From Streptomycetaceae bacterium (GTDB lineage Bacteria > Actinomycetota > Actinomycetes > Nanopelagicales > Nanopelagicaceae), in contig JAIXPU010000077.1 in NCBI GenBank assembly GCA_027486075.1, positions 1 to 7,884 of the forward strand: 7,884 nucleotides of DNA, read 5' to 3'. This document shows positions 6,360 to 7,884 of this stretch, in pieces (within the stretch, counting starts at the first letter, position 1; every line of letters starts with the position of its first letter). Both the position numbers and the translations under genes were made by a program. The notes below the pieces were generated by a model, which was not told the origin of the DNA, made no database searches, and saw only the letters and a list, made by a program, of their open reading frames with translations.

Positions 6360-7727
6360 GTGTCGAATTTTGATCTAGTAGTTCTTGGTGGCGGAAGTGG
6401 CGGCTATGCAGCGGCCTTACGCGGAGCGCAGCTTGGATTATCAGTTGCTCTCATCGAGAAAGACAAAGTTGGCGGAACCTGCCTACACCGTGGATGTATT
6501 CCAACAAAGGCACTCTTACACGCAGGCGAAGTCGCCGATAGCGCTCGTGAATCTGCTCAGTTCGGCGTCAATGCAACTTTTAACTCCATTGATATGGCGG
6601 GGGTCAACTCTTACAAGGATGGCGTTATCGCTGGACTCCATAAAGGTCTCCAAGGTTTGGTGAAGTCTCGCAACATTACCTATGTAGAAGGAACTGGTCG
6701 TTTAGTTTCAGCAAATACCGTAGAGGCAAATGGCGTTCAGTACGTTGGCAAGAATGTTGTTCTTGCAACTGGTTCATACGCACGCACACTTCCTGGTTTA
6801 GATATCGACGGTAAGCGAGTCATCACCTCGGATCATGGAACTTCCATGGATTACGTTCCAAAGAGCGTCATCGTTTTGGGTGGCGGCGTCATCGGGTGCG
6901 AGTTTGCATCGGTATGGAAATCATTCGGCTCTGACGTCACAATTATTGAAGGTCTACCTCACTTGATCGCTCTCGAAGATGAATCTTCCAGCAAGCTTCT
7001 AGAGCGCGCTTTCCGTAAGCGCGGCATTAAGTTTGAGCTCGGAGTTCGCTTCAAATCTCATAAAGTAAATGGCGATAGCGTGACCGTCACACTTGAAGAT
7101 GGTCGCGAATTTACAGCAGATGTTCTTCTCGTCTCAGTCGGTCGTGGCCCTGTCACTGATGGAATTGGCTACCAAGAACTCGGCATCACCATGGATCGTG
7201 GATACATCACAGTCGATGACCATTGCCGCACCAATATTCCAGGCGTCTGGGCCGTTGGTGACATCATCCCTACCTTGCAATTGGCGCACGTTGGATTCCA
7301 AGAAGGAATTCTTGTTGCAGAGACAATCGCTGGATTAAACCCTCGTCCAATCAACTACGACGGAGTTCCACGCGTTACATACTCTGAACCTGAGGTTGCA
7401 TCTGTCGGTCTTTCGACGAAGGTTGCAAAGGAACGTGGTTACGATGTTGTAGAACTTGATTACAACTTGGCCGGTAACGGTAAGGCTCAGATTCTTAAGA
7501 CGGCTGGCTCGATTAAATTAGTCGCAGAGAAGAATGGGCCAGTCCTTGGAATTCATATGGTCGGCGCACGTGTTGGCGAACTTCTTGCTGAAGCTCAATT
7601 AATTTATAACTGGGAGGCAACGGCAGATGATGTCGCTCCTCTTATCCATGCACATCCAACAATGTCAGAAGCCATGGGCGAAGCTCATATGGCGCTGGCC
7701 GGCAAACCACTTCACGCACACGGTTAA
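6360..7727 (+). CDS. lpd: Dihydrolipoamide dehydrogenase (E3)
   Basis: This 455-residue flavoprotein re-oxidises dihydrolipoyl groups with NAD+ and is the E3 subunit of 2-oxo acid dehydrogenase complexes; in many bacteria it also serves as the L protein of glycine cleavage. The FAD-binding GGGSGG is at 10-15, the redox-active disulfide is C41/C46 in GGTCLHRGCIP, the NAD-binding GGGVIGCE is at 174-181, the second FAD motif is TNIPGVWAVGD at 291-301, and the C-terminal catalytic dyad is H432/E437 in HAHPTMSEA. All active-site residues are present, and the CxxxxC spacing with the HPT-E pair separates it from glutathione and mercuric reductases less strictly than from thioredoxin reductases; the adjacent E2 gene settles the assignment. 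The length is slightly short of the common 460-475. The E2 gene starts 20 bases downstream, so the pair is an operon. The nearby gcvT makes a shared role in glycine cleavage plausible. Confidence 0.95.
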   Translation: MSNFDLVVLGGGSGGYAAALRGAQLGLSVALIEKDKVGGTCLHRGCIPTKALLHAGEVADSARESAQFGVNATFNSIDMAGVNSYKDGVIAGLHKGLQGLVKSRNITYVEGTGRLVSANTVEANGVQYVGKNVVLATGSYARTLPGLDIDGKRVITSDHGTSMDYVPKSVIVLGGGVIGCEFASVWKSFGSDVTIIEGLPHLIALEDESSSKLLERAFRKRGIKFELGVRFKSHKVNGDSVTVTLEDGREFTADVLLVSVGRGPVTDGIGYQELGITMDRGYITVDDHCRTNIPGVWAVGDIIPTLQLAHVGFQEGILVAETIAGLNPRPINYDGVPRVTYSEPEVASVGLSTKVAKERGYDVVELDYNLAGNGKAQILKTAGSIKLVAEKNGPVLGIHMVGARVGELLAEAQLIYNWEATADDVAPLIHAHPTMSEAMGEAHMALAGKPLHAHG

Positions 7728-7733
7728 GGTAAG

Positions 7734-7738
7734 AGGAG
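7734..7738 (+). promoter_or_regulatory. Ribosome binding site of the E2 gene
   Basis: AGGAG, within a purine-rich run, ends nine bases before the ATG at 7748 and just after the lpd stop. No promoter is needed in the 20-base gap, which supports co-transcription with lpd. Confidence 0.82.
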
Positions 7739-7747
7739 AAAATAGCG

Positions 7748-7884
7748 ATGTCATTCTCAGTCACAATGCCAGCTCTCGGAGAGAGCGTCAGTGAAGGAAC
7801 AGTTACACGTTGGCTTAAGAACGAAGGCGACATGGTCGCTGTCGACGAGCCGCTCCTTGAAGTTTCAACTGACAAGGTAGATAC
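7748..7884 (+). CDS. sucB: 2-oxo acid dehydrogenase E2 (dihydrolipoamide acyltransferase), 3'-truncated by the window edge
   Basis: Only the first 45 codons are present. They encode most of an N-terminal lipoyl domain: MPALGESVSEGTVTRWL at 7-23, then EGD, then EVSTDKVD, in which K43 is the lysine that receives lipoate. The LGESVSEGTV start is typical of the 2-oxoglutarate dehydrogenase-type E2 (dihydrolipoamide succinyltransferase), and Actinobacteria commonly have such a gene next to lpd. In this phylum related E2 proteins can serve pyruvate dehydrogenase, or both complexes, so sucB is the likely symbol rather than a proven specificity. The number of lipoyl domains, the E3-binding domain and the catalytic HxxxD lie beyond the window. 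Confidence 0.85.
   Translation, partial: MSFSVTMPALGESVSEGTVTRWLKNEGDMVAVDEPLLEVSTDKVD

Noticed and set aside
6304..6378. Small reading frame of 24 codons in the pepA-lpd gap, starting at the ATG at 6304
   Set aside because: It has no ribosome binding site, contains the lpd Shine-Dalgarno in its lysine/glutamate-rich part and runs into the lpd gene in another frame; it is best read as untranslated leader.
926..7288. Recurring TTGGCGC word (for example near 926, 953, 2432, 2613, 6236 and 7279)
   Set aside because: Most copies fall in frame as Leu-Ala codons TTG GCG in coding sequence; this is codon preference rather than a binding site or uptake-type repeat.
1..7884. Mobile element, CRISPR, tRNA/rRNA or defence system
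   Set aside because: No terminal inverted repeats, spaced direct repeats, cloverleaf-like sequence, transposase or nuclease motifs were seen; the genes are conserved transport and metabolism genes with almost no free intergenic space.

Overview
The window looks like a stretch of an actinobacterial chromosome. The protein signatures are actinobacterial: an SCO2322-type protein next to an ECF transporter, and gcvT divergent from a leucyl aminopeptidase gene that is followed by lpd and a sucB-type E2 gene. The base composition, judged by eye, is near 50% GC, which is low for Actinomycetota. Together with the very tight packing (4-base overlaps, 2-base gaps, overlapping convergent genes) this suggests a streamlined lineage such as the freshwater acI / Nanopelagicales group. 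That placement is an inference, not a measurement.

Left region (1-3605, + strand): the 3' part of a gene for a small cysteine-containing SCO2322-family protein, then a complete ECF-type vitamin importer in the order transmembrane EcfT, a single polypeptide carrying two ATPase domains, and a substrate-binding S component. Spacing is 25 bases, then a 4-base overlap, then 2 bases, so the four genes almost certainly form one operon whose promoter lies left of the window. The S component has features that resemble corrinoid-type (CbrT-like) S components, but the substrate is unproven. The SCO2322 family has no established function, which makes this cassette the least understood part of the window.

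Middle region (3568-6254): gcvT (T protein of the glycine cleavage system) lies on the - strand. It runs convergently into the transporter operon with a 38-bp tail-to-tail overlap and is divergent from pepA (M17 leucyl aminopeptidase). The best gcvT start is a GTG with a TAGGTT hexamer seven bases upstream and no good ribosome binding site, the pattern of a leaderless transcript. pepA has an ordinary GGGAG ribosome binding site.

Right region (6255-7884, + strand): a 105-base spacer, then lpd (dihydrolipoamide dehydrogenase, E3) with a strong AAGGAG site and GTG start, and 20 bases later the first 45 codons of a 2-oxo acid dehydrogenase E2 (sucB type) with its lipoyl-lysine, cut by the window edge. 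gcvT, lpd and sucB share lipoyl chemistry: E3 re-oxidises the lipoyl arm both of the E2 encoded next door and, in many bacteria, of the glycine cleavage H protein that GcvT works on. Most of the window is conserved housekeeping gene order. I see no tRNA, rRNA, CRISPR array, insertion sequence, phage or defence gene.
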